This document shows positions 1 to 8,099 of a stretch of 19,462 nt of DNA, piece after piece. This stretch comes from Niastella sp. (lineage in GTDB: Bacteria > Bacteroidota > Bacteroidia > Chitinophagales > Chitinophagaceae), in the NCBI GenBank assembly GCA_021154515.1, contig JAJKIL010000051.1, positions 1 to 19,462 of the forward strand, given 5' to 3'. Numbering within the stretch: the first letter of the stretch is position 1; each line of letters begins with the position of its first letter. The notes beneath the pieces are model-generated. The model searched no databases. It had not been told where the DNA came from and saw only the letters and a list, made by a program, of their open reading frames with translations. The translations under genes and the position numbers were made by a program.

Positions 1-420
1 GCTTTTTCTTTAACGGAGCAAAACGGGTACACGCTCTTTCAGGCCAAATGTACCGGTTGCCACCCTGAACCCCTGTTCACCGATCATAGCTTTCGCAATG
101 TGGGGTTACCGGTTGATCCGTATATCCGGGATTATGGCAGAATGCGCATCACCAATAACCGGGCAGACTCCCTGAAGTTTAAAGTACCCAGCTTACGCAA
201 TGTGGCCGTTACTTTTCCTTATGAACACGATGGCCGCTTTTCTTCTATTACCAGTGTGCTGGACTTTTACAGCAGTGATGTTCAGAACGGTCCCACACTC
301 GATCCCTTGCTAAAGAACAAGATCCCGCTTACCAATGCCGAAAAGTTTTACCTGGTTGAATTTCTGAAAACGCTTACTGATTCTACGTTTATAAGCGATA
401 CCAGGTTTTCACAACCATAG
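1..420 (+). CDS. Cytochrome c peroxidase / MauG-family dihaem protein, C-terminal part (5' end outside window)
   Basis: The reading frame is open from base 1, so the start lies upstream of the window; 139 codons and a TAG stop are visible. A c-type haem-binding motif CTGCH lies at visible residues 17-21 (Cys17, Cys20, proximal His21). It is followed by GRMRIT and by FKVPSLRNVAVTFPYEHDGRF, which closely matches the conserved C-terminal haem-domain signature of bacterial dihaem cytochrome c peroxidases (usually FKVPTLRNVALTAPYMHDGRF). Known family members work in the periplasm, reducing hydrogen peroxide with electrons from small cytochromes, while MauG relatives oxidise protein substrates; the visible part cannot separate the two. 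No plus-strand T-tract terminator follows. An internal GTG at 100 is not the start, because it falls after the haem motif. Confidence 0.9.
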   Translation, partial: AFSLTEQNGYTLFQAKCTGCHPEPLFTDHSFRNVGLPVDPYIRDYGRMRITNNRADSLKFKVPSLRNVAVTFPYEHDGRFSSITSVLDFYSSDVQNGPTLDPLLKNKIPLTNAEKFYLVEFLKTLTDSTFISDTRFSQP

Positions 421-423
421 TAA

Positions 424-450
424 CCCTCCTGCGCCAAGGCTTCGGCGGGT
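424..450 (-). repeat. Dispersed intergenic repeat, copy 1
   Basis: Read on the minus strand this stretch contains AAGCCTTGGCGCAGGAGGG, which matches AAGCTTTAGCGTAGGAGGG at 13769-13787 (plus strand) at all but three positions. It lies between the peroxidase stop and a terminator and overlaps no gene. Two copies more than 13 kb apart in otherwise unrelated spacers point to a dispersed repeat family rather than chance. Confidence 0.5.
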
Positions 451-454
451 AAAT

Positions 455-481
455 AAAAAAATCCCGACGGTACCGTCGGGA
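455..481 (-). terminator. Intrinsic terminator of the coiled-coil protein gene
   Basis: A perfect 20-bp GC-rich palindrome spans 462-481 (arms CCCGACGG and CCGTCGGG). On the minus strand it is followed by seven T residues (the A-run 455-461). It lies about 45 bp past the stop of the minus-strand gene ending at 526. There is no T-tract on the plus-strand side, so it should not terminate the peroxidase gene efficiently. Confidence 0.8.
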
Positions 482-525
482 CTTACAACTATTTACAAAA
501 AACGCTTCTTCTTTTAACCAATAAC

Positions 526-1200
526 TTATTGCTTGCTTAACTTACCCTGGCTTGTATCCTTTTTATTCTGGATGACATTCAACGCTTCTTTCTGACGGGT
601 CAGATCGTCAGTTTGCAATTGTTGATCATTCTTGTTCTGAGCGATCTTATCTTGCAGGTTCTTCAATTTCTTTTCCAGATCGTACTGATCATCTTTCAGA
701 TTCAGCAGTTTCTTTTCTGATTTCTTCACCACCTCTTCCTGTAATTTTAGTTGTACTTCAAGATTATAGGTATCGATGTAAGGAGCCATTTTATTCAACA
801 GTTCCTTTGACTCAACTATCTTAAAGTGATCATCGTCGGTGCGGGCGCCTACATTTTCGCCTGGACGGCCAATGAGCAGGTAGATTACAGCGTTTTCATG
901 GTCTTTCGTCATCTTGCGGTCTACCTTGTAATACACATCAACAATTTCAGGTTCATCTTTATCCAGGCGGGTATTGCGATATACATCAAAACTTTTGACG
1001 CGATCACTTTTACCCCCTTTTTTCTCCATCCATTCCTGGACGGCGTCTTCCACTACGCGGGCCGTATAAGGTAATTCAATGATAGCGGCTACTTTATCGC
1101 CTTTTTGAAATTCAACTTTTGTTTCGCCGGATTGCGAAAATGCAGGAGTGCTTGCTGTTATAACGGTTACAAGGACCATTAATGGTAAAGATATCTTCAT
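526..1200 (-). CDS. Secreted coiled-coil protein of unknown function
   Basis: This encodes 224 residues from the ATG at 1200. The first 22 or so residues (MKISLPLMVLVTVITASTPAFSQ) form a signal peptide with a likely cleavage after AFS. The middle part (about residues 25-130) is a mixed-charge globular segment with no family I recognise. From about residue 145 to the C-terminus the protein is a highly charged Lys/Glu/Gln coiled coil that probably oligomerises in the periplasm. The frame extends to a start at 1251, but that would put 17 residues ahead of the signal peptide and would overlap the promoter-like elements at 1221-1251, so 1200 is preferred. It is a single-gene unit with its own terminator at 455-481. 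The C-terminal region may be a spacer or scaffold; the function is unknown. Confidence 0.8.
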   Translation of the reverse strand: MKISLPLMVLVTVITASTPAFSQSGETKVEFQKGDKVAAIIELPYTARVVEDAVQEWMEKKGGKSDRVKSFDVYRNTRLDKDEPEIVDVYYKVDRKMTKDHENAVIYLLIGRPGENVGARTDDDHFKIVESKELLNKMAPYIDTYNLEVQLKLQEEVVKKSEKKLLNLKDDQYDLEKKLKNLQDKIAQNKNDQQLQTDDLTRQKEALNVIQNKKDTSQGKLSKQ

Positions 1201-1220
1201 CGGGATCGGATTTTGAAGCT

Positions 1221-1251
1221 TAAATATACAATCGGCGGTTAAAGATTGCAA
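1221..1251 (-). promoter_or_regulatory. Candidate promoter of the coiled-coil protein gene
   Basis: On the minus strand TATATTTA (1221-1228) matches seven of eight positions of the Bacteroidota -7 box TAnnTTTG. A TTG (1249-1251) lies 20 bp upstream as a -33 element. The start of transcription would fall near 1214, giving a leader of about 14 nt before the ATG at 1200. This supports the shorter start. Confidence 0.4.
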
Positions 1252-1276
1252 TAGTAGCGAAGCAAAAACATATGCA

Positions 1277-1420
1277 CAATCTGGCCCCCTGAAACGCCCC
1301 GATTATAATCTGGCTTTCCTGAAGAGGGCCTGATAATCAATGTTTATACGCATAATCGGGGCGCCACCTGTATGCTAATTGTTATTTCTGCCCTATATCC
1401 TGTATAATCAGGCCCCCGGG
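1277..1420. repeat. Cluster of ATAATCnGG motifs with a 12-bp inverted repeat in a divergent spacer
   Basis: The 278-bp spacer between the two divergent starts (1200 and 1479) holds ATAATCTGG at 1305-1313, ATAATCGGG at 1352-1360 and ATAATCAGG at 1404-1412 on the plus strand, ATAATCGGG on the minus strand at 1298-1306, and a weaker ACAATCTGG at 1277-1285. CGCCCCGATTAT (1295-1306) and ATAATCGGGGCG (1352-1363) form a perfect 12-bp inverted repeat 45 bp apart. GGGCCTGA (1326-1333) and TCAGGCCC (1408-1415) form a second, overlapping 8-bp pair. The cluster could be a set of regulator sites for one or both genes, or a relic of a small repeat element; it is not a terminator because no T-tract follows. 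Confidence 0.5.
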
Positions 1421-1478
1421 TGCGGCGTTATTATGATTGAACCCTTAATTTTGACCATTAATCTTTAAATAAATTTCA

Positions 1479-2990
1479 TTGAGCGGTATTAAAAAATTAG
1501 CCGGGCAAACATTGTGGTATGGGGTCAGTAGTATTTTTGCCCGTTTCCTGAATTACCTGCTTACTCCGTACCTGACTTATAAATTAAGTGGCGCCGGTTT
1601 CGGAGAAATGAGCCTGGTATATGCAGCCATTCCCTTTTTAAATACCCTTTTTCTGTTTGGGGTAGAAACGGCTTATTTCAGGTATGTTCAAAAAGAAGAC
1701 TACAAGAAGGATATCTACGGTACGCTTTCCATTTCTCTGATGGCAAGCACATTCACTTTGTGCGCCCTTTTGATGATCTTCAATGTGCCGTTTGCGCACC
1801 TGATCTCTATTCAGGATCATCCGGAATATGTTACCATAAGTGCGCTCATCATAGCATTTGATGCTTTATCGGCCCTGCCTTTTGCCAAACTGAGACATGA
1901 AGGCCGTCCCGTAAAGTTTGCCTTTGTACGGGTAAGCGGTATTATCATAAACATAGCCATTATCTATTTCTTTTTATCGGTATGCCCCCGCATACTTGAA
2001 AAAAATGAAAACAGTCCACTGTTATTGCTCTACCACAAAGACTTTGGCGTAGGCTATATCTTACTGGCGAATGCAGTACAGTCGTTTTACCAGCTGATCA
2101 TATTACGAAAAGAACTGTTCGATTTTGACTGGAAGTTCAATTTGCCCATGTGGAAGGAAGTAATGGTGTATGCATTGCCGCTGGCCATAGCTGGTTTTGC
2201 CGGTATGATCAATGAAACCTTCGACCGCATTATGCTGGGTTGGTGGGCGCCGGTACAATCAATACAGGCCGCCCGTTTTGAGGTGGGTACTTATAGCGCC
2301 TGTTATAAACTCTCCATTCTTATTACCCTGTTCATTCAGGCGTTTCGCATGGGAGCCGAACCATTTTTCTTTAAACAATCCCTTTCTGAGGACGCCCCAA
2401 AAACATATGCCCGGGTAATGAAATTCTTTGTGATCACCATAACCCTTATGTTCCTGGTGGTGGCGCTGTACCTGGATGTATGGAAAAATTTTATTCAGAA
2501 CGAAGCCATGTGGAAAGGGCTTACAGTGGTGCCCATTCTGCTATTTGCGAATATGTTCCTGGGTATCTATTACAACCTCAGTATCTGGTATAAATTATCA
2601 CAAAAAACCTCGGCCGGCGCCTGGATCACGCTGATAGGGGCCATTATTACGTTAGTAATTAATGCCGCCTTTATTCCCCGGTTCAGCTTTTTGGCCTGCG
2701 CCTGGGCAACCTTCTTCTGCTATGGCAGCATGATGGTTGTTTCGTACATATGGGGACAAAAAAGATACCCCATCCCCTATGCTACCAAAAAGTTGTGCGC
2801 CTATATGGTGATCGTGTACGCTTTATATCTTGTTCACCATACCGTAACCGGCTGGTGGCCCAAAGAATGGATAAGCCTTTCCCTGGCCACGTTGTTTACG
2901 GTTGGTTACCTCGTATTTATTTTGCGGGTTGAACGTAAGGAATTCAGCAAATTGCCCTATGTGGGAAAGCTGATCTACAGGTTCATTTAA
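1479..2990 (+). CDS. Polysaccharide/lipid-linked oligosaccharide flippase (Wzx-like, MOP superfamily)
   Basis: This is a 503-residue, almost entirely hydrophobic protein with about 12-14 predicted membrane segments, the normal size for Wzx/RfbX-type flippases of the MOP superfamily. These move undecaprenyl-linked sugar units across the inner membrane for O-antigen, capsule or exopolysaccharide assembly. The N-terminus (LAGQTLWYGVSSIFARFLNYLLTPYLT) is the typical first helix of oligosaccharide flippases. The start is a TTG: an in-frame TAA at 1470-1472 excludes anything more than two codons further upstream, and the next ATG would delete the first helix. No glycosyltransferases flank it, so the substrate cannot be inferred from context. 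Its last 8 bp overlap the convergent gene on the other strand. Confidence 0.88.
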   Translation: MSGIKKLAGQTLWYGVSSIFARFLNYLLTPYLTYKLSGAGFGEMSLVYAAIPFLNTLFLFGVETAYFRYVQKEDYKKDIYGTLSISLMASTFTLCALLMIFNVPFAHLISIQDHPEYVTISALIIAFDALSALPFAKLRHEGRPVKFAFVRVSGIIINIAIIYFFLSVCPRILEKNENSPLLLLYHKDFGVGYILLANAVQSFYQLIILRKELFDFDWKFNLPMWKEVMVYALPLAIAGFAGMINETFDRIMLGWWAPVQSIQAARFEVGTYSACYKLSILITLFIQAFRMGAEPFFFKQSLSEDAPKTYARVMKFFVITITLMFLVVALYLDVWKNFIQNEAMWKGLTVVPILLFANMFLGIYYNLSIWYKLSQKTSAGAWITLIGAIITLVINAAFIPRFSFLACAWATFFCYGSMMVVSYIWGQKRYPIPYATKKLCAYMVIVYALYLVHHTVTGWWPKEWISLSLATLFTVGYLVFILRVERKEFSKLPYVGKLIYRFI

Positions 2991-3621
2991 GAAATGGGTT
3001 GTGTTTTTTCTCATACCCGATTGTAGTCTGTGGGCCATGGCCCGGAAAAACCACGGTATCTTCTGGTAAAATAAATAACTGGTTACGAATGCTGGCTATG
3101 AGCGTATCAAAATTTCCGCCGGGCAGGTCGGTACGGCCAATGCCCTCCAGGAATAACACATCGCCACCCAAAACAAACTGCTGCGCCTGACAATAAAAAG
3201 CAATATGTCCGGGCGAATGACCAGGTGTAAAAAGCACCCGGAATGCATCATTACCCAACGGTATGGTATCTCCTTCGCGTAAAAAGATAAGGTCGCCTTT
3301 GTAATTATCGAAAGGCAAGCCCCAGGACAATCCAAATGCCGGACCCTGGTCAAGTACGGGTATTTCTTTTTCGTGGAGGTGAAGGGTTAATCCCCAGGTG
3401 TCATGAATGAATTTGTTTCCGAATACGTGGTCCAGATGGCAATGGGTATTTAACAAATATTTAGGCGTCAGGCCGGAAGTTTGTATGTATTCTTTCAGCT
3501 CATTACGTTCATTGCCGAAATAACAGCCGGGGTCAATAATGCAGCATTCCCCCGTTTCGTTATGCACCACATACGTATTTTCCTGAAGAGGGTTAAATGT
3601 AAACGACGTCGCTGTAAGCAT
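2983..3621 (-). CDS. MBL-fold metallo-hydrolase (glyoxalase II-like)
   Basis: This 212-residue protein has the full metal-binding set of the metallo-beta-lactamase fold: THCHLDH (His60, His62, Asp64, His65), His135 in PGHSPGH, Asp154 in GGDVLF and His195 in FPGHGP. Members with this signature bind two metal ions, usually zinc, and hydrolyse thioesters or other esters. It resembles the catalytic domain of hydroxyacylglutathione hydrolase but lacks the C-terminal substrate-binding domain of true glyoxalase II (about 250 residues), so the substrate is open. No signal peptide is seen, so it is probably cytosolic. It is transcribed divergently from the large outer-membrane protein at 3695 and converges on the flippase with an 8-bp stop-region overlap. 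Confidence 0.92.
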   Translation of the reverse strand: MLTATSFTFNPLQENTYVVHNETGECCIIDPGCYFGNERNELKEYIQTSGLTPKYLLNTHCHLDHVFGNKFIHDTWGLTLHLHEKEIPVLDQGPAFGLSWGLPFDNYKGDLIFLREGDTIPLGNDAFRVLFTPGHSPGHIAFYCQAQQFVLGGDVLFLEGIGRTDLPGGNFDTLIASIRNQLFILPEDTVVFPGHGPQTTIGYEKKHNPFLK

Positions 3622-3666
3622 ATTCGTACCTATTATAATTGATTTTCGCGGTATTATGGATTGTTA

Positions 3667-3687
3667 TAACTTTAAAAACATTTAAAG
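3667..3687 (+). promoter_or_regulatory. Promoter-like box overlapping a perfect inverted repeat upstream of the propeller-barrel gene
   Basis: TAACTTTA (3667-3674) differs from the Bacteroidota -7 consensus TAnnTTTG only at the last base. Overlapping it, CTTTAAA (3670-3676) and TTTAAAG (3681-3687) form a perfect 7-bp inverted repeat with loop AACA, ending 7 bp before the ATG at 3695. It could be an operator or a hairpin in the leader mRNA. No convincing -33 element was found, and the AT-rich composition makes chance possible. Confidence 0.35.
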
Positions 3688-3694
3688 ACAGGCT

Positions 3695-6600
3695 ATGCAA
3701 TTTCAACAGATTCAGCCAAAGACAAAAGTTATTTCTTCCTTTCCCTTGTTACTTGCCTTGTTGCTGCCAACCGTACTATTCGCCCAGGTGAATACTGTGG
3801 AATTTGGAAAGAACCGGGTTCAGTACCGTAAATTTAAATGGCAGTACTATCAAAGCACCAATTTCAATACTTATTTCTACGAAAATGGTCAGCCTATTGC
3901 CAATTACGTAGCTCAGGTGGCTGAAACCGAATTGCCCGCTTTGGAACAGTTTGTAGAGTATGGCCTGCAACGCCGCGCCAATATTGTTATATATAATACT
4001 TTTGATGAATTACAACAATCCAACATTGGGTTGAACCTCGACTGGCAAACAGCCGGTGGTATTACCAAGCTGGTGAACAACAAAGTGGTGATCTATTACG
4101 ATGGCGACCATGCCAATTTACGTAAACAAATACGCCAGGGTATTGCCCGTATCCTGGTTGATAATATTCTTTTCGGTGACGACCTGGGGGAGTTTGCCAC
4201 CAACCAGGCATTGCTCGACCTTCCCAAATGGCTGGTTGACGGGTATGTTGATTATGTAGCCGAAGATTGGAGCCCCGCCTATGATAACGAACTGAAACTG
4301 GCCCTGCTGTCGGGCGACTATACGAACTTTTACCAGTTAGCGTACGAAAAACCCCTGCTGGCCGGTCATGCCTTCTGGCAGTACATAGCTGAAAAATATA
4401 AAAAAGAGAACGTCACCTACTTTTTATACCTGTCGCGCGTGTACCGCAACCTTAACAGCGCCTCGCAACGCATTTGTAAAAAGAAGTTCAAGGAAGTGCT
4501 GAAGGATTTCATGAATGAGCGATCGGAGATGTATGAAAAAGACCTCCGCGGCCGGCGCGATATCCCCAAAGGCACCGTGGCCATTGTTGAAGAAGTAACC
4601 CACAATAAAGACTTTTTACATTTTACGCAAAACCCCTCCCCCCGCAGCCAGACCTATGCCGTGGTGGAGTTTATAAAAGGGAAGTACCGCGTTGTATTGT
4701 GGGAAAATATGACTGAAAGAAAAGTGCTGTTGAACATTGGCGTACGCTCCAATGAAAATGAGGTTAACCCCAACTATCCCCTATTGGCCTGGGACGGTAA
4801 AGGTTCCCGCCTCGCCTGCGTTTACTGGTCTGAAGGCAAGGTACACCTGTTCGTGTACGACATGGTTGCCCACTTTAAACGGATAAAACAGGATATTCCC
4901 CATTTTGAACAGATACAGAGCATGGAGTTTATGCTGAACTCCAATACCCTGTTATTTAGCGCTGTTCGCAATGGGCAATCGGATCTATACATTTATAATA
5001 TTGAAAAGGATACCTACGAGCAGCTTACCAATGATTCTTATGCCGATCTGGATGCCAGCTTTGTAGCATTCCCCAATAAGACCGGGATCATTTTCTCCTC
5101 TAACAGGCCCGATGCCACTACCAAAGGAGGCGATACCGCTGTTGCCAGCCAACGATATAATATTTTCCTGGCCGACAACTATAACAAAAGTGAATTCCGC
5201 CAAATTACCCAGTTAACGAAGATGAAATACGGGAACGCCCGTTTTCCCATGCAGTACAATACCTATCACTTTACATTTGTAAGTGATGAAACCGGTATCA
5301 GCAACCGTTTTGCGGGCTTCTTCAGCACGCAGCGGGCAGGCCTCGATACCGTGGTTCTGGTTGGCGACCAGGTGTTGCGCAACCCCGATCAAACGGAGAT
5401 AGACTCCACCCTGAAAGCCTGGGGTAAAACCGAACCGGATTCAGTATTCACCTTTTCTGTAACAAAAGACTCCGCATACACATTCCCTATAACCAACTAC
5501 CAAAGCGCCCTGATTGAAACAAAGATCGCCGGGTACAATGGCCAGGTCAGTGAAGTAAGACAACAGGGGAATCTGAAATTCTTATATCGGCTGAAGGTAG
5601 ATGATGCCTCGCTGAAGAAACGCAATTTGAATGTCAGGCCTACCGAATACCGGCGCAAGACCATTATTGCCGAACAGGCTGCAAGCGGCGCCGCTATTAC
5701 GTTTAACAAACCAAACCCCACACAGCAACAGCAACCACAAAAGATCAGCGATATTTTTGAGACCGGATTTGAAAAAGAGAAAAAAGACAGCACTAAAAAA
5801 GACAGCGTGGGCTGGCAAAACCAGCCGCCACCCTCATCAGTAACGCCACCGACAGTACCGGCTGCACAGGCAGCTGCTGCATCGAAAGAGCCAGAAGAGT
5901 CAATTCTGAAAAAGGCCAAGCGGTTCGATTATAAGCTGAAATTCTCAGTAGATAATTTCTCCGGTGGTTTTAATAATGATGTTCTTATTAGCCGTTATCA
6001 GCCTTATACGGGCGCCCTGCCAATCATGTTGCAAAGCGGTGGCGCGTTCAATGGTATGCTGAAAGCATCGATATTCGATCTGTTTGAAGACATCCGCTTT
6101 ACCGGCGCCATGCGACTGCCACTGATCGGCGGTACCGGAACAGGGGCCATGGTAGGCACCAACAATAGCAGCATTTTTGTACCGGTAAATCAATCGTTGT
6201 TCGATGGCGGTGGTGAGTGGTACGCCCGGGCTGATTACCTCAAAAAACGCTTCGATTATTCATTTATCTATTATCGCCGTACCGAACTGGGCAACATACA
6301 GAACATAGGCGGTACTTCAATAGCTTATGAAGGGAAATCAGTCACCAACCTGTACCAGGGCGTCGTGAAATATCCGTTCGACAGGGTGCGCAGCCTCCGG
6401 TTTTCAGGCGGTATCCGTACCGATAAAGTAGTGGTACGCGGTGAGCTGGGTGATACCTTTACCTTAAAAACGCCCGATGTAAACAAACAAACCTATGCGG
6501 TATCCCGCCTGGAATATATTCATGATGATGCTATTTTAAAAGCTACCAACATCTATAACGGGTTGCGTTTTAAAATTTACCTGGACATCGATGCACAGAT

Positions 6601-7237
6601 CAGTAAACCCTCGGCTGTTACCACTGTTAAACCAGGACGTTATACCTATAATTTTGGTTTTGATGGCCGCTATTACTATCCCATTTATCGCAACTTCATT
6701 TGGGCTGGCCGGGCTTCAGGTGATTTCTCCTGGGGTAGCCAGAAGATCATTTACTATCTGGGTGGTGTAGATGGCTGGATGTTCCCGAAGTATAGCGTGA
6801 ATCCCAAACCTGCGGACCCCGACTATGCCTTCCAGTCACTGGCGGTTAATATGCGTGGCTTCCCCCAAAACGTGGCCAATGGCAATAACAACATAGTAAT
6901 AAACAGCGAATTCCGGTTGCCGGTATTTTCTACCCTGTTTAATAAACCGATCAACAATGCCTTCCTGCGCAACTTCCAGGTCCTTCAATTTATTGACCTG
7001 GGCAGCGCCTGGAATGGCCAGTATAATAAATTATCGCGCCCGCAAATGGTGTATGGAGATGGCCAGGCACAGGTACTCATAAAAGCCGGCGGTATTGGAC
7101 CGTTTGTTGGTGGTTATGGATTTGGCGTGCGCAGTACGCTGCTGGGCTACTTCCTTCGCCTCGATGCCGGTTGGGAAATGAATACCTTCTTCAAAGATAA
7201 ACCCTACCTGCACTTTGCTATGGGTGTGGATTTTTAA
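3695..7237 (+). CDS. Large outer-membrane protein: gluzincin-like N-terminus, TolB-like propeller, C-terminal beta-barrel
   Basis: This 1180-residue protein starts with a signal peptide (residues 1-31, ending VLFAQ). Residues about 35-290 resemble the peptidase_MA-like/gluzincin fold, with a WLVDGYVDY segment at 179-187 where such enzymes have a WLxEGxA helix. The expected HExxH site is absent: the preceding helix reads RQIRQGIARILVDN (about 144-157), so it is probably not catalytic. Residues about 310-490 contain TolB/PD40-type propeller repeats (for example LLFSAVRNGQSDLYIYN and GIIFSSNRPD). A low-complexity Gln/Pro/Ala/Lys linker lies at about 670-745. From about 750 to the end there are alternating beta strands, and the final residue is Phe, as expected of an outer-membrane barrel. 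It is likely surface or outer-membrane located; its role is unknown. Such multidomain TolB-like proteins are typical of Bacteroidota. Confidence 0.82.
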   Translation: MQFQQIQPKTKVISSFPLLLALLLPTVLFAQVNTVEFGKNRVQYRKFKWQYYQSTNFNTYFYENGQPIANYVAQVAETELPALEQFVEYGLQRRANIVIYNTFDELQQSNIGLNLDWQTAGGITKLVNNKVVIYYDGDHANLRKQIRQGIARILVDNILFGDDLGEFATNQALLDLPKWLVDGYVDYVAEDWSPAYDNELKLALLSGDYTNFYQLAYEKPLLAGHAFWQYIAEKYKKENVTYFLYLSRVYRNLNSASQRICKKKFKEVLKDFMNERSEMYEKDLRGRRDIPKGTVAIVEEVTHNKDFLHFTQNPSPRSQTYAVVEFIKGKYRVVLWENMTERKVLLNIGVRSNENEVNPNYPLLAWDGKGSRLACVYWSEGKVHLFVYDMVAHFKRIKQDIPHFEQIQSMEFMLNSNTLLFSAVRNGQSDLYIYNIEKDTYEQLTNDSYADLDASFVAFPNKTGIIFSSNRPDATTKGGDTAVASQRYNIFLADNYNKSEFRQITQLTKMKYGNARFPMQYNTYHFTFVSDETGISNRFAGFFSTQRAGLDTVVLVGDQVLRNPDQTEIDSTLKAWGKTEPDSVFTFSVTKDSAYTFPITNYQSALIETKIAGYNGQVSEVRQQGNLKFLYRLKVDDASLKKRNLNVRPTEYRRKTIIAEQAASGAAITFNKPNPTQQQQPQKISDIFETGFEKEKKDSTKKDSVGWQNQPPPSSVTPPTVPAAQAAAASKEPEESILKKAKRFDYKLKFSVDNFSGGFNNDVLISRYQPYTGALPIMLQSGGAFNGMLKASIFDLFEDIRFTGAMRLPLIGGTGTGAMVGTNNSSIFVPVNQSLFDGGGEWYARADYLKKRFDYSFIYYRRTELGNIQNIGGTSIAYEGKSVTNLYQGVVKYPFDRVRSLRFSGGIRTDKVVVRGELGDTFTLKTPDVNKQTYAVSRLEYIHDDAILKATNIYNGLRFKIYLDIDAQISKPSAVTTVKPGRYTYNFGFDGRYYYPIYRNFIWAGRASGDFSWGSQKIIYYLGGVDGWMFPKYSVNPKPADPDYAFQSLAVNMRGFPQNVANGNNNIVINSEFRLPVFSTLFNKPINNAFLRNFQVLQFIDLGSAWNGQYNKLSRPQMVYGDGQAQVLIKAGGIGPFVGGYGFGVRSTLLGYFLRLDAGWEMNTFFKDKPYLHFAMGVDF

Positions 7238-7263
7238 TACGGCAAAGGGCAAAGAGAAATAAT

Positions 7264-7299
7264 AAAAAAGCCTCGCGACAAAAATCGCGAGGCTTTTTT
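7264..7299 (+). terminator. Bidirectional intrinsic terminator
   Basis: Stem GCCTCGCGA (7270-7278) pairs with TCGCGAGGC (7285-7293) around a CAAAAA loop. It is flanked by six A residues before and six T residues after, so it works in both directions. It lies 27 bp after the stop at 7237 and can also stop leftward transcription from the eight-gene run. Confidence 0.93.
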
Positions 7300-7326
7300 A
7301 TGTGTTTCAGAGATGCTTACAATAAA

Positions 7327-7348
7327 GGCGCTGTGGGAACACAGCGCC
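7327..7348 (-). terminator. Hairpin at the end of the eight-gene minus-strand run
   Basis: GGCGCTGTG (7327-7335) pairs perfectly with CACAGCGCC (7340-7348) around a 4-nt loop. On the minus strand the following bases are TTTATTG, a poor T-tract. It lies 46 bp past the stop at 7395. It may be a terminator that works together with 7264-7299, or a 3' hairpin that stabilises the mRNA. Confidence 0.55.
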
Positions 7349-7394
7349 GTTTGTGGATAACCAACCGCTATTTTGGAAGGGTATAGCGGCGGGA

Positions 7395-8099
7395 TCAATG
7401 AATAGCTTTACTCATTCTTTTTATAGTGAGGTACACCAGCGTCATGAATACCGAAAAACAGGCCACCATGCCCCAGGCATATTTATATTGAATGGGATGG
7501 ATCGTCATTCTTATCAGGTAAGTTGATAACCCGATGGGGTTGGTTACAATATCCCAGCTATTGAACCGCGGGTAGCGTCCTATGTATATTCCCAATGCAT
7601 TCAACCACATAATGGGATAAATAAAAAATATTTCACGCATGCCAGGCAAAAACTGCTGCATCAATTTCTCCATTTGCCGTACCGATAAAACACCCAGCAA
7701 CAAGCCATCCCAGGCAAAAGAAATGATCATCGTGAGATCGAACCAATTGGGCACATTGGGGTGTTCGCCCAAATGAAACAGATCGGTCATTATGTAAAAA
7801 GAATTGGGTATGAACAACAGCCAGACAAACGCTACCACTACAAACTTTATGGGATTGGTATACGCAAGGTTGCGCTTTTGCAACCAGCCTGATACCATAT
7901 ACGGCAACCAGGCCAGGAAAAGATTCCAGATCAGCGACAGAAAGGTGAGTTGGCCGGTATAAGTAATACGCGCCAGCACCAATGCAATGCTAAAACCCAT
8001 TGACAGGGTAAGCATGCGATCCATTTCGTTACTGGTTGTTTTAAACAACATCCAGCGATAAGGCTTACTGAATAGTTTCATTTGCGCCACTTTCATCAT
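7395..8099 (-). CDS. DUF1361 membrane protein
   Basis: This 234-residue integral membrane protein has about six or seven hydrophobic segments. The core FLAWLPYMVSGW...WLLFIPNSFYIMTDLFHLGEHPNVPNWFDLTM matches the DUF1361 signature (proline-rich WLLFxPNxxYxxTDLxHL with WxD downstream). No biochemical role is established for this family. The ATG at 8099 overlaps the TAA of the kinase gene by one base (TAATG), which points to translational coupling; a second ATG, three bases later, encodes the following Met. It is the last gene of the run, followed by the hairpins at 7327-7348 and 7264-7299. Confidence 0.85.
   Translation of the reverse strand: MMKVAQMKLFSKPYRWMLFKTTSNEMDRMLTLSMGFSIALVLARITYTGQLTFLSLIWNLFLAWLPYMVSGWLQKRNLAYTNPIKFVVVAFVWLLFIPNSFYIMTDLFHLGEHPNVPNWFDLTMIISFAWDGLLLGVLSVRQMEKLMQQFLPGMREIFFIYPIMWLNALGIYIGRYPRFNSWDIVTNPIGLSTYLIRMTIHPIQYKYAWGMVACFSVFMTLVYLTIKRMSKAIH

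Noticed and set aside
462..481. The palindrome as terminator of the peroxidase gene on the plus strand
   Set aside because: The bases after it on the plus strand (ACTTACAACTATTT) are not a T-tract; the A-run before it fits the minus strand only.
1201..1251. Upstream extension of the coiled-coil protein to 1251
   Set aside because: It would precede a good signal peptide with 17 polar residues and would overlap the likely promoter.
5497..5919. 140-codon minus-strand frame inside the 1180-residue gene
   Set aside because: It is antisense to the linker and neighbouring regions; its Cys/Phe/Gly-rich sequence reflects the reverse complement of the Gln/Pro/Ala linker.
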